Below, piece after piece: positions 1-8,326 of a DNA stretch of 64,000 bases. The translations under genes and the position numbers were made by a program. Under the pieces are notes generated by a model. It saw nothing but the letters and a program-made list of their open reading frames with translations, did not search any database and was not told the DNA's origin. The stretch is taken from positions 496,001 to 560,000 of the forward strand of contig NC_017857.3 in assembly GCF_000260985.4 (NCBI RefSeq), written 5' to 3'. Numbering within the stretch: the stretch's first letter is position 1; every line of letters starts with the position of its first letter. The DNA comes from Methylophaga nitratireducenticrescens (lineage in GTDB: Bacteria; Pseudomonadota; Gammaproteobacteria; Nitrosococcales; Methylophagaceae).

Positions 1-144
1 TTCTTCTCGGGCGCTGTTGTGAACTAAAAAACGCCATTCTGCCAAGTCTACGAGGAGGTCAGAAGGCTGAGTAGAATGCGGAAGCTTTGTTCGTCGCTTG
101 GTTAAAATGTCTGCGAAAATGCCGGAAAGCCAGGTTTCCGACAT
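1..144 (-). CDS. Partial hypothetical protein downstream of norD (N-terminus only)
   Basis: An ATG at 144 on the minus strand opens a frame that stays open for 48 codons to the window edge. It lies 43 bp after the norD stop and in the same direction, so it could be the next gene of the nor operon. The peptide begins MSETWLSGIF and is mildly basic in its middle part. I see no clear ribosome binding site and do not recognise the family. Being so short and cut by the edge, it could also be a chance open frame. Confidence 0.4.
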   Translation of the reverse strand, partial: MSETWLSGIFADILTKRRTKLPHSTQPSDLLVDLAEWRFLVHNSAREE

Positions 145-187
145 AAATTTTGTGTAAACACGTTTGATGAAACAACACCAAGGTCAC

Positions 188-2236
188 TTAAGCACTCACC
201 AGTCGCCTCATCCAATCTAACAAGGCTGTCGATAATAATTCGGGTTTGGTCAAGAGCGCATATCCACCAGACCCAAAAATACGAGGAAGGTAGTTCGCCG
301 CCTGACGATCGATGGTCAAACAGAAGCAATGAATGCCTTGCAACTTTGATTCAGTGACTGATTGACGCATATCCTCTACACCATAACGACCTTCATAATC
401 GTCTTTGTCACTAGGTTTACCATCGGAAATCAATAATAGCAGTCTGTGAGCTGCAGGCTGATGCATAAGGCCTGATGTCGCATGACGTATGGCGGCTCCA
501 GTACGAGTATAGTGCTGTGGCTCTAAGGCACTAATTTTAAGGGCAATATCATTGTTATAGCGCTCATCAAAGTCTTTGATTTGTCGAATAGTAACTGCAT
601 TGGGGCCTTCACCGGAAAAGGCCTGAACGGAATATGGTTCGCCCAGGCCCTCAAGAGCAACGCAAACCAGAAGAAGCGCTTCTCTTTCTACATCAATTAC
701 TCGTCGGTTCGCTGAAACCCAACTGTCGGTGGAGCCACTGATGTCAATAAGGAGAGTGATAGCCATGTTACGATCAGTATAACGTCGTGTTTGGTACAAA
801 GCCTCGGCCAAATATTTACCGGCACGAAAATCCGCATAACTGTCTGTGTAAGCATTAAGATCAATATCATCCCCGTCAAGCTGTTTACGACGCGTTACTC
901 GGCGTGCCTGTAGCATTTCGAAGCGTTTGCGTATTGACTGAAGCATGGATTCATGGGCGGCCAGGGTATTGTCGACCCAGTTTTGTGAGCCCTCCTGAGA
1001 AGAAAGTACTCGAATAGTCGCTCCTGGTTCACGGTAAATTTGCTCGCGATAGTCCCATTCTGGATAGCTGAAACCTTTACCTTCAACTATTGCCGCTTTA
1101 AGTTCCTTTCGTGCACGAGCATCTGGAGGATCGTCTGATAGAAGCACTTCCTTTGGCCGACCTGGTGTAGAAACCAGGCGTGCATTAGCGAGCTCGGAAA
1201 CCATTTCACCAAATTCATCGGCGCTGGTGTCCCGATCTCGATCTGTTGGTCGTTGAAGTCCAAAGGGATCTTCTGCATGTGGATGTGACTCATCGGCCTG
1301 AACCATCCAGATCCCCGATTCTGGGTTCTCGTTTTGTTCCTCTTTTGTGGCTTCGCGTTCATCGGGGCGGCGGGAAAGCCTTGCTGATCTCGGCGTACTG
1401 TTTAGATCTTCGCCATTATCTTGTTCCATTGCTGTCGGAATAACGTCATGTTGTGGGGAGGGAGGCCGGAGTTCACCTGTCCACCAATCCTTCACTAATG
1501 GAGAGGGACCAAGATAACGTTCATCAACACCGGTTGGCAATAGTTGAAAAGTTCGTATAACTTCCGAGACATTGTTCAAAGAACCATCTGGTGTGATGGT
1601 AAGAGGAATATCCTTATCTGGATGACCACATTGCGTTTTTAAAAGTCTACGCAGGAATAGTTCGAGCGGTTTCCGCGCATCAGAAAACGTTGCTAAAGCG
1701 GGTCTTTTTTTAAGAGCTTTCCCGCGTAACTTGTTTACTGTTTCCGTGATGCCGGGTAATAGCGTTACCAATTCCTCGTCGGCGGCATAGGCCTCAAGCA
1801 AAAGATAGACATCATTTTGCAAAGCGCTCCTCTCAATATTTGCATATGCTGCTCCACCCCGATGAGCTCTAATCGCCTGTTGAAGGACCATAGCACGATA
1901 AATTTCTGTAGCTTGGGTTGAATCTGCGATTTCTAAGTCCGGTGGTAACCAGATAGATGAGCCATTAGTTGCGGGTATTGGATCTTGTCGACGGGGCTCT
2001 CGGTCATATCGAAATAGCATCGCGAGCAAGGTGGCCCGTGATGGCCGTTGCGCTGAACGTAAATTATAACTGCTGCCGAATATCGCTGTTATCAACAGAT
2101 CCAGACGTGCTGCAACATCGCACAGAGTAACCGCTTGTCTTTGCTCTGGTGGTGTTCTATGTTTGCGCCAAAACTTTTGTACAAATATCGTCGCATGGCG
2201 AGCAGCATCAGAGATGAGTTCTTCAGCTTCTGCCAT
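188..2236 (-). CDS. norD: NorD: VWA-domain activator of nitric oxide reductase
   Basis: A protein of about 682 residues needed in other bacteria to assemble or activate NorCB; it partners the MoxR-type ATPase NorQ. The C-terminal third is a von Willebrand factor A domain with a MIDAS motif (IDISGSTDS, near residue 490), followed by a DGKPS stretch typical of NorD/CbbO proteins. The long N-terminal part is helical and poorly conserved. The start at 2236 is chosen over an upstream GTG because GAGGAG lies four bases before this ATG. It is the last recognised gene of the operon, 32 bp after norQ. It resembles cbbO (35641-37983) in domain plan but is about 100 residues shorter. NorD identity rests on the norCBQ context and is secure. 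Confidence 0.93.
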   Translation of the reverse strand: MAEAEELISDAARHATIFVQKFWRKHRTPPEQRQAVTLCDVAARLDLLITAIFGSSYNLRSAQRPSRATLLAMLFRYDREPRRQDPIPATNGSSIWLPPDLEIADSTQATEIYRAMVLQQAIRAHRGGAAYANIERSALQNDVYLLLEAYAADEELVTLLPGITETVNKLRGKALKKRPALATFSDARKPLELFLRRLLKTQCGHPDKDIPLTITPDGSLNNVSEVIRTFQLLPTGVDERYLGPSPLVKDWWTGELRPPSPQHDVIPTAMEQDNGEDLNSTPRSARLSRRPDEREATKEEQNENPESGIWMVQADESHPHAEDPFGLQRPTDRDRDTSADEFGEMVSELANARLVSTPGRPKEVLLSDDPPDARARKELKAAIVEGKGFSYPEWDYREQIYREPGATIRVLSSQEGSQNWVDNTLAAHESMLQSIRKRFEMLQARRVTRRKQLDGDDIDLNAYTDSYADFRAGKYLAEALYQTRRYTDRNMAITLLIDISGSTDSWVSANRRVIDVEREALLLVCVALEGLGEPYSVQAFSGEGPNAVTIRQIKDFDERYNNDIALKISALEPQHYTRTGAAIRHATSGLMHQPAAHRLLLLISDGKPSDKDDYEGRYGVEDMRQSVTESKLQGIHCFCLTIDRQAANYLPRIFGSGGYALLTKPELLSTALLDWMRRLVSA

Positions 2237-2268
2237 TGAGCTCCTCACTCATTATCAACGAGTCAGCT

Positions 2269-3087
2269 TTATACAAAAGTGGCGTCAACCAGATCACGCA
2301 TGGCACCGACCAGTGATTCATCATCAGACAAAGGTGAAATTAAACCGGCGTAGCAGGCTTCACGAATTGGAATGCCTTTTTCGACTAACAAAGCAGTAGC
2401 TATCAGCAACCGAGTGCTGGGTACTTCTGCAAGCCCACGGTCTTTAAGGGCACGAATTCTGTGCGCCAGTGATACCAGGGCATGCGCCGTCGAATAATCT
2501 GCGCCACTTTCTTCGCGAATAATGGTGAGTTCATGCCTGGCAGACGGAAAGTCCAGATCCATGGCGACAAAACGCTGGCGGGTGGAAGGTTTAAGATCTT
2601 TTAGCATCCGTTGATAGCCAGGGTTGTAGGAAACCACCAGCTGAAATCCTGTCGCTGCTTTGACGGTTTCACCCGTTTTATCAATCGGAAGAATACGTCT
2701 GTGATCTGTTAATGCATGTAACACAACGATAGTATCCTGTCGGGCCTCAACGATTTCATCGAGATAGCAGATTGCACCTTCACGTACCGCCTGAGTTAGT
2801 GGCCCATCGTACCATTGTGTTCCATCGTGCCGAATCAGAAACCGGCCAATAAGATCACTGGCGGCTAAATCGTCATGACAGGGAATGGTAATCAGTGGTC
2901 GACCAAGCCGCCAGGCCATATGTTCAACCAAACGGGTTTTACCACAACCCGTCGGGCCTTTAAGCATGACGGCAAGATTTTGTGCATGACATTGCGCAAA
3001 AATGTCTACTTCATTGCCCGATGGCAAATAGAAAGGTTCAGCTTTAACTTCAGGCACAGAGCGTTTATGCAGAAATTCAGCTGTCAC
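2269..3087 (-). CDS. norQ: NorQ: MoxR-family AAA+ ATPase for nitric oxide reductase
   Basis: A cytoplasmic AAA+ ATPase of 272 residues that, with NorD, is thought to insert or activate the non-heme iron of NorB. Walker A (GPTGCGKTRLVEHMA, about residues 43-57) and Walker B with sensor (CYLDEIVEARQD) are intact. The start is a GTG that overlaps the norB stop (GTGA), implying translational coupling. Near-identical motifs occur in CbbQ (34789-35601), so the two are paralogs of the same MoxR subfamily. Length and motifs match full-length NorQ. Confidence 0.95.
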   Translation of the reverse strand: MTAEFLHKRSVPEVKAEPFYLPSGNEVDIFAQCHAQNLAVMLKGPTGCGKTRLVEHMAWRLGRPLITIPCHDDLAASDLIGRFLIRHDGTQWYDGPLTQAVREGAICYLDEIVEARQDTIVVLHALTDHRRILPIDKTGETVKAATGFQLVVSYNPGYQRMLKDLKPSTRQRFVAMDLDFPSARHELTIIREESGADYSTAHALVSLAHRIRALKDRGLAEVPSTRLLIATALLVEKGIPIREACYAGLISPLSDDESLVGAMRDLVDATFV

Positions 3088-4445
3088 CGTTCTACAGTTT
3101 CTTTGTTAACCGGATCTTCTTCATGTGATGTTTCAAAATGAGGCCGGTACCTGAAAAAGTCGAATATGAATAATGCAACTCCAATAGTAAAAATTGATGC
3201 CGTTGCAATTAGCATCAGAAAATGAACCTGAATTTTAAGTTGGGCATCCAAATATCCCATGCCCATGATCCGTTCCAGATAAACCTGCCCGAGGCCTGCA
3301 GTAGCAAAAGATAAAGTCATACCAAACATACCCGCAAGCTGTAGCCAGAAAGCCCAATAGCCCAATGTGGAACCCTCTTCTGAACGATTAGTCATCTTCG
3401 GTAGAATATACGTTATCATTGCTAGCACAATCATGGCGTAGGCACCATAAAAAGCCGCATGACCATGCATCGCCGTAATTAGCGTCCCATGCGTCCATTT
3501 ATTGACTGCTGGCCAAGTGTGTGCAAGACCCAACAATCCCGCACCAAAAAGCGCAAATACTGTGCTGCCAATGGTCCAGTGTAATGCTAGCGTATTGGGG
3601 TGGGCCAAACCTGAGCGGCGCATGGCTGCATATGCAAACGCGGCCATGCCAACTAGTGCTGCTGGTTCAAGAGCACTAAAAAAACCACCGATCGGAAGCC
3701 AATACTGAGGCACTCCTACCCAGTAGTAATGATGCGCAGTTCCGAGAATTCCCGCGATAAACACTAATCCGACAATGACATAAAGCCATTTTTCCATGAC
3801 CTCCCGATCCGCTCCGGACAGACGAATCAGGAGATAGGCAAGAAATGACCCCATAATCATCATCCAGACGCCTTCCACCCAAAGATGAATTGTCCACCAC
3901 CGATAGAAAATGGAAATCGTATAATTTTCGTAATGAAGTAATGCTGGGAAAAATAACAATGCAGAGCTACCCAACCCTAGTAATAAGACCCCTTCGGTGG
4001 TGGTAAAGCGACCAGACTTTTTAATTGTCATAGCGATGTTATAAAGAAAAATCAACATACAGATTACGATGATGATTTTGTGCGGCAAGGGTTGCTCCAA
4101 TAGCTTGTTGCCTGTGCCATAACGAAAAAGATAGCCAATGATGGCGGCCACACCCATACCCGTCCAGAGAATCAGTTGTAGGTAAGCAAGCTTGACGCTA
4201 TGTAGTTCAGTACGCGACTCATCGGGAACCATCCAATAGGTCCCCCCCATAAAGCCTGTTAATACCCATACAATAAGAAGGTTGGTGTGTATGACCTTGG
4301 TCACGTCGAACGGCAGAATGTAAAGCAGAGGATCCGGACCCAAATACTTGGTGGCAGATAAAAGACCGAATACCAGCTGTAATCCAAACAAGACCATAGC
4401 AACAGCAAAGTACCAATACGCAACTGATTGCGATTTATACCGCAT
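3084..4445 (-). CDS. norB: NorB: nitric oxide reductase, large cytochrome b subunit
   Basis: Catalytic membrane subunit (453 residues) of the cytochrome c-dependent NO reductase, which reduces two NO to N2O. It belongs to the heme-copper oxidase superfamily and has about twelve predicted membrane segments. Conserved histidines expected for heme b, heme b3 and the non-heme iron are visible in VIHTNLLIVW, GTAHHYYWVG and MHGHAAFYGAY. The start follows a good AAGGAG site. It overlaps norQ by four bases and follows norC by 60 bp. With no nitrite or nitrous oxide reductase in the window, its role could be denitrification or NO detoxification. Confidence 0.96.
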   Translation of the reverse strand: MRYKSQSVAYWYFAVAMVLFGLQLVFGLLSATKYLGPDPLLYILPFDVTKVIHTNLLIVWVLTGFMGGTYWMVPDESRTELHSVKLAYLQLILWTGMGVAAIIGYLFRYGTGNKLLEQPLPHKIIIVICMLIFLYNIAMTIKKSGRFTTTEGVLLLGLGSSALLFFPALLHYENYTISIFYRWWTIHLWVEGVWMMIMGSFLAYLLIRLSGADREVMEKWLYVIVGLVFIAGILGTAHHYYWVGVPQYWLPIGGFFSALEPAALVGMAAFAYAAMRRSGLAHPNTLALHWTIGSTVFALFGAGLLGLAHTWPAVNKWTHGTLITAMHGHAAFYGAYAMIVLAMITYILPKMTNRSEEGSTLGYWAFWLQLAGMFGMTLSFATAGLGQVYLERIMGMGYLDAQLKIQVHFLMLIATASIFTIGVALFIFDFFRYRPHFETSHEEDPVNKETVER

Positions 4446-4505
4446 CGTTATTCTCCTTGAGGTTTCTGTCGTCTTGCATCACACAAGCTAATCGGTCGTG
4501 AAACA

Positions 4506-5336
4506 TCATTTCAGTGTTGCCAGAAAGGCTGTTAATTGCTCGAGTTCTTCCTTTGAAAGGCTCTGTTCATAACCTGTCGGCATGAATGATGTTTCACCGG
4601 AAGAATACATTTCTCCGGGCACCAAATAAGCACTAGGCGCGATAATGGATTCTCGTATGTACTCTTCAATATTGGTAGCTTCTCCGTCGTATTCCGGTGA
4701 TTCAATAATTTCAGCCGCCCGCTTTGCTAAGCCAGCCATGGACGGGCCAGCCATATTGACGTCAGGTTCTGTGGAGTGACATGAGGCACAAGCTGGCTGA
4801 GCTGTTCGGAAAATGTGCTCCCCTATTGCACGTGGATCGTCATTCCCGTCTACTGGAGTAACTCCCTGGGGGGCTGCATCCGCTATTACACCACCAGAAA
4901 CACCGCTTCCCGTGACGGTTATGGGACGAGGAGGCCATCCTTGATTATCTACATTGGAAACCCACTCGAGAAAAGTAATCAGATCGGCAATCTCCTTTTC
5001 GCTCAAATTTTGAGTGGGCATGAGCCGGCGATGCTTTTGCTCATCATAAAATTTTGAAGGGTCTCGCATATAAGCGGTGAGATAATCTACTGTTCGGTGT
5101 TTTGTTATCTTAGTCAGATCAGGTGCGTAATAAGCACCTTCACCAAAAATCGTATGGCAGTTAATGCAATTGTATTTGTGCCATACGTCTTTCCCGTGGA
5201 TCACTTCATCGTTGATATTTTCAGCATGCGTCAGATCGTCAATTTGACGGTGAGTATCCAGGGTAAGTACTAGAAATATAAAAGCAGCAATGCCAGTGGA
5301 TGCAATTGCAAAAATTCGAGCCTGCCGATTAGTCAT
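4506..5336 (-). CDS. norC: NorC-type cytochrome c subunit with an extra C-terminal heme domain
   Basis: Electron-input subunit of NO reductase. Residues 1-130 look like classical NorC: an N-terminal membrane anchor (about 8-27), heme site CINCH at 57-61 and a likely axial Met in LMPTQN. Unlike the usual NorC of about 150 residues, this protein has 276: after a Gly/Pro-rich linker (about 135-165) there is a second cytochrome c domain with CASCH at 183-187 and a distal FMPTGY methionine. The start at 5336 is preferred over one 12 codons upstream because GAGGG precedes it at normal spacing. The extra domain could take electrons from a soluble cytochrome. NorC identity is firm; the tail's role is inferred. 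Confidence 0.92.
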   Translation of the reverse strand: MTNRQARIFAIASTGIAAFIFLVLTLDTHRQIDDLTHAENINDEVIHGKDVWHKYNCINCHTIFGEGAYYAPDLTKITKHRTVDYLTAYMRDPSKFYDEQKHRRLMPTQNLSEKEIADLITFLEWVSNVDNQGWPPRPITVTGSGVSGGVIADAAPQGVTPVDGNDDPRAIGEHIFRTAQPACASCHSTEPDVNMAGPSMAGLAKRAAEIIESPEYDGEATNIEEYIRESIIAPSAYLVPGEMYSSGETSFMPTGYEQSLSKEELEQLTAFLATLK

Positions 5337-5350
5337 AGTTATCCCTCGTA

Positions 5351-5476
5351 CTAGACGCTGATGCCACCCCAATAAAGAATTGAGATTGAAGTAGCGTAGA
5401 TAATGCCCGATGCCATCAGCAATAACACAACAAAGCTAAATATTCGGAGTGGCCCATAAAATTTTTTCTGTTGCAT
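5351..5476 (-). CDS. 41-residue single-span membrane protein at the head of the nor operon
   Basis: A short frame translating to 41 residues, MQQKKFYGPLRIF at the start and YWGGISV at the end. It has a basic N-terminus followed by a hydrophobic stretch of about 20 residues, so one membrane span with the N-terminus inside is predicted. A strong AGGAG lies 6 bases before the ATG, and norC starts 14 bp after its stop, so it should be the first gene of the operon. Good translation signals and operon position argue it is real. I do not recognise the family; it could be a small accessory subunit of NorCB. Confidence 0.65.
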   Translation of the reverse strand: MQQKKFYGPLRIFSFVVLLLMASGIIYATSISILYWGGISV

Positions 5477-5940
5477 ACGAGCTCCTGTCAAAAGATGTAC
5501 GTGATAGCTACTCAGTCCTTCTTTTAGTTTTTTGTGGGGCTGTTAGCTGCTACATTTCTAAGCCATCTCATCTGCACGGCCTACCAACAGAGGAAAGATG
5601 AATAACTGCTTTTTATGACTTGTAAAACTAAGGGGAACCCCTTTTTGAGGACATTGCCTCAATATTTAGCCCTTTTATCGCCGAGAGCCCTGAAGGGCTA
5701 TGCTTGCTGTTAACGTTGTGAACCGAGGTTTGAGATATCTCTGAGTTTCAAAGAGTTTAAGAGGCTTTTGACCTGACCCTACCATCTCTCTTTTGGTTTT
5801 GTCAAGATAGTGCTCGTAGAGCTGTTCCCGGCTCTCTCAAAGCTTGTTGTTTGCCTTCATGTCCATACTGAAAGTCACTCTTTGTCAACTTACGTTTGAG
5901 TTCAAGCGGAAAGAGTTTTATTTGATGTCAATCGGGGGGC
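5477..5940 (-). promoter_or_regulatory. nor operon upstream region with a possible NsrR half-site
   Basis: About 460 bp without a convincing gene, upstream of the nor operon. The octamer AAGATGTA at 5492-5499 matches one half of the NsrR operator (an NO-responsive repressor of nor genes), sitting just upstream of the ribosome binding site of the small first gene. The second half-site is poor. No FNR/Dnr-type palindrome with correct spacing was found. The promoter itself could not be assigned. Confidence 0.25.
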
Positions 5941-5972
5941 AAAAAAGCCCCAACACTTCAATATTGGGGCTT
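5941..5972 (-). terminator. Rho-independent terminator beside the tRNA-Leu 3' fragment
   Basis: On the minus strand a 9-bp perfect stem (AAGCCCCAA with TTGGGGCTT, loop of 10) is followed by a run of six U. It sits just downstream of a tRNA 3'-end fragment, and an imperfect version of the same terminator follows the intact tRNA-Leu at 7511-7543. The fragment and terminator were therefore probably duplicated together. Confidence 0.75.
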
Positions 5973-5984
5973 AAATATTTCTAA

Positions 5985-6013
5985 TGGTGTCGAGGCCGGA
6001 CTCGAACCGGCAC
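5985..6013 (-). pseudogene. 3'-end fragment of a tRNA (T-arm, acceptor strand, CCA)
   Basis: The minus strand reads GTGCCGGTTCGAGTCCGGC and then an acceptor strand ending in CCA, i.e. a complete T-arm plus 3' acceptor half. I found no matching 5' acceptor strand (TGTCGAG) or anticodon arm upstream, so this is not a whole tRNA. It resembles the 3' end of tRNA-Leu(TAA) at 7557-7643, and the terminator downstream is shared too. Such a fragment is what an integrase leaves at one end of an element inserted in a tRNA gene. Confidence 0.6.
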
Positions 6014-6350
6014 AGCCGACTTGACCTCGGAAAGCTCTGCCGTCTGGTAATTGATCAGAGGGTCACTATAAATTAATTGTGGCCGCTGCGGCTTTGGCTT
6101 TCTGCGTAACTCTATCACCTGCACCCATGCAGGCGAAATTTTCAGAATGCCAGAGTTGGCAAACAATTTATAGAGGTCCCCCGAACTGGCAGGATCTCTG
6201 CTGTAGATACTTCCCCGGGGAGCGGCTGGCAGGTTTGGCCCATCACAAAACGGTTGAGGGGGCCGCCAAAGCACCATTTGTTATGCCAGAATCTGGTCGA
6301 ATTCTGAGGGCTCGCCCGTTGCCTTTCCCTCGCCTATGAGAGCAAGGCGA

Positions 6351-6776
6351 CTAACCGACTTCCAAGGCCATGGGGGCCCCCTGACGGTCGAACACCAGAA
6401 ATTGATTGATGCGCCCATCGCGAATAGCCTGAACCATGCGTTCCAGCTCTTGGTCGATGTTCGCTTCCCGGGGCGCCTGCCCGTTCTGTCCGAGCAGGGC
6501 GGCTACAAAAACGGCGTCCCAGTCCTGAACCATCTGGCTAGCTTCGCTGACCAGTCCAGAAAAGTTGGTCAGCTCCTCGGGGCGTTTGTCGACAGCGGCC
6601 TGCGGTGCTAGGTGTCCACCCTCTCCACGATCAAACCGCTGCTTCTGTTCTTCGGTGTAGCCAGTGGGCAACTCACGTCGCGCGAGCACTATCAGCAGCG
6701 TTTGGGGCTCTTCTTGCTGTCGGGCGATGGTGAGAAAATCGTTAAAGTGTGCCAGTTGAAAGGTTGTTTCTTGCAT
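6351..6776 (-). CDS. Conserved hypothetical protein, about 140 residues
   Basis: A soluble 141-residue acidic protein without signal peptide or membrane segment. The pattern QTLLIVLARRELP in the first third, the central VDKRPEEL, and FLVFDRQG near the end match my memory of a small proteobacterial family that databases sometimes label ribonucleotide reductase subunit alpha. None of the known catalytic features of that enzyme can be seen, so the label should not be trusted. It lies alone on the minus strand inside the tRNA-flanked islet, and its GC content is higher than that of nearby sequence, suggesting separate acquisition. Function unknown. Confidence 0.7.
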   Translation of the reverse strand: MQETTFQLAHFNDFLTIARQQEEPQTLLIVLARRELPTGYTEEQKQRFDRGEGGHLAPQAAVDKRPEELTNFSGLVSEASQMVQDWDAVFVAALLGQNGQAPREANIDQELERMVQAIRDGRINQFLVFDRQGAPMALEVG

Positions 6777-7003
6777 GGGGATCTCGTATTTGAAGGTTGT
6801 AGGAGTTTGGTATTATGACAGGTGACAAAAGGATGAGGAAAACGGCCGCCATTTGCCGACGGTCGTGAAGGGGTCATAGAGGCTGCAGATGGGCTTAAAG
6901 TGATCACTTGTTCAAAACATTTAGTGATTCTGCCAGTTAATTTTTGTCAGAGAAACGGGCGCGCGTAACTAACTTAAAAATGATATGCAGTTTTGAACCT
7001 TTT

Positions 7004-7312
7004 TTAAACCGCCCGTAGAAACGGGGTAGAGCCCTGATTAGATACCTTTATCAATACATAGATCAGAGGACGCTCTTCATCAGGGATAAGTTTAGATACG
7101 ACCCCACTTAGCTGTTTATTCTCTAGAAGTTGTCTGATCTCTGAGGACACTACTCTATTCACATTGTCAATTTGCACACCGTTGCAAAATACAGCGATAG
7201 CATTTTTGTCCTTTGGATTGTCGGACTCATGTTCAAATTGAACCTTGCTGCCAATTTCGATACTTTTCATATTATTTGCGCTGAGATAGTAGCGTGTTCC
7301 AGCAATTTCCAT
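7004..7312 (-). CDS. Stand-alone HIRAN-domain protein
   Basis: A 102-residue protein that consists almost wholly of one HIRAN-like domain: GTRYYLSANN near the start, then EHESDNPKDKNAIAV (about 28-42), where the D-N-P-x-D-x-N-A-I core is the family signature, and a terminal beta stretch YVLIKVS. HIRAN domains bind DNA ends or stalled forks in Rad5/HLTF-type helicases and also occur alone in bacteria. An in-frame stop lies shortly before the ATG, and upstream sequence in another frame shows no obvious continuation. It could be a free-standing small protein or the surviving piece of a larger gene. It lies in the islet next to tRNA-Leu. Confidence 0.6.
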   Translation of the reverse strand: MEIAGTRYYLSANNMKSIEIGSKVQFEHESDNPKDKNAIAVFCNGVQIDNVNRVVSSEIRQLLENKQLSGVVSKLIPDEERPLIYVLIKVSNQGSTPFLRAV

Positions 7313-7556
7313 GTAGTAGTCATATGGGGGCCGACTGAGGATAGGTCAGGAATTAATGTAAAACCGTCACTAGGAAGCTTCGCGCTAGTGTGGTGCGTAG
7401 AGAAGGGCAAAGTGCATGTTTTTAAATTTAAATACTCAGTATTCCAACACGTTTCTATAATCTTTAGTAGTTGGGTTCTCCTAATTTGTTGAAAAGGATT
7501 TAGTAAAAACAAAAAAGCCCCAACATGTTTCCATATTGAGGCTTAAATATTTCTGT

Positions 7557-7643
7557 TGGTGCCCGGGGCCGGAATCGAACCGGCACGACCGCAAAGTCGA
7601 GGGATTTTAAGTCCCTTGTGTCTACCAATTTCACCACCCGGGC
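7557..7643 (-). tRNA. tRNA-Leu (anticodon TAA)
   Basis: The minus strand gives an 87-nt tRNA with encoded CCA: acceptor GCCCGGG pairs with CCCGGGC, the anticodon loop CTTAAAA carries TAA, there is a long variable arm as in class II tRNAs, and a standard T-arm. An imperfect hairpin with a U-run follows at 7543-7511. Its 3' end is duplicated at 5985-6013, marking it as a likely past integration target. Confidence 0.95.
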
Positions 7644-8326
7644 AGCAAGCCGAACATTATAAACAAGATTTCACAATTGTTCACACCAAATTACTTTATT
7701 TTTTGCAGAAGAGGGTAATTGTTAATGCCTTTCAATCATTTTGAGGACCTCCTCCTTAAGGAAACTCTGTCGATCATCAGGGTAGCTTGTCAACTTGATG
7801 TACATCGCATCGCCTTCATATTGATATTAAGCACCTGGCAGGCTTTGTGGCTGCTATTTAATGAGATTTTATGTCATTTTGTATGCTGTTCGAGATTTAT
7901 ATCAAATTTGGTTTTGATGTCTCTGCATCTTTTTAGCTCTCTGGCCAGGTCGTTGGCGAGCATTAAGGCAATCGAAAGACGTTCTTGGGGGATTAAAATT
8001 CATTCTGGATTGTTTTCGATAGCGTGCGAGGTCAGCTCACAATTGAGTTGTTGATTTAAGATGCCGAGATTGCGTTGCATCGCTGTGCCAATGCTAATTT
8101 TGCGAAGTGTTTGGGAGAGGTATTGCAAAAAGCCAGTCTTTTTAATCGCATTATGTTGACGAATAAAGGTTCCAGTTTGAAGGCGTTATGAATTATCAAA
8201 CCGGAAGAGACGATGGGGTGCATATCTGGGCGAATAATTTCCGGGTTACCGGTGCGTTTCAGCATACAGCATAGTTAACGTCGCAAGAGTTGCTTTCAAT
8301 GTTGTGGAATTTTTCCAGTATCGGCC
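7644..8326. other. 683 bp with no confident gene; fragments of open frame
   Basis: No recognisable gene. The minus strand carries three successive protein-like but short frames: 8056-8265 (69 residues), a second frame overlapping it that ends at ENNPE, and a third beginning near ILIPQERLS. A 27-residue frame follows at 7722-7805 (MYIKLTSYPDDRQ). Frame changes and stops interrupt all of them. This is what a decayed gene would look like, but I could not identify a parent family, so chance is not excluded. Confidence 0.3.

Larger units (their letters stand above)
5941..7585. repeat. Islet flanked by ~75-bp direct repeats of a tRNA-Leu 3' end plus terminator
   Basis: The sequences at 5941-6013 and 7511-7585 align over about 75 bp in the same orientation: terminator stem, TTAAATATTTCT spacer, CCA end and T-arm. 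They enclose about 1.5 kb with a conserved hypothetical gene (6351-6776), a HIRAN-domain gene (7004-7312) and non-coding sequence. The 6080-6780 part is visibly richer in GC than its surroundings. No integrase is present, so if this was an integrated element it is a remnant; a simple tandem tRNA duplication with later insertion is the alternative. From 6014 to 6350 I see no gene. Confidence 0.5.

Noticed and set aside
5931-5944. FNR/Dnr box upstream of nor
   Set aside because: TTTGATGTCAATC has no four-base spacer between half-sites and is about 460 bp from the first gene.
5985-6080. A second complete tRNA-Leu gene
   Set aside because: Only the T-arm and 3' acceptor strand are present; no 5' acceptor partner, D-arm or anticodon arm could be built from the upstream sequence.
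6351-6776. Ribonucleotide reductase subunit
   Set aside because: The label sometimes attached to this family has no support: the protein is 141 residues long without the enzyme's motifs.
7719-8054. 111-residue plus-strand open frame
   Set aside because: No ribosome site, Cys/Leu-rich with no domain, and it lies over a region whose minus strand looks more protein-like.
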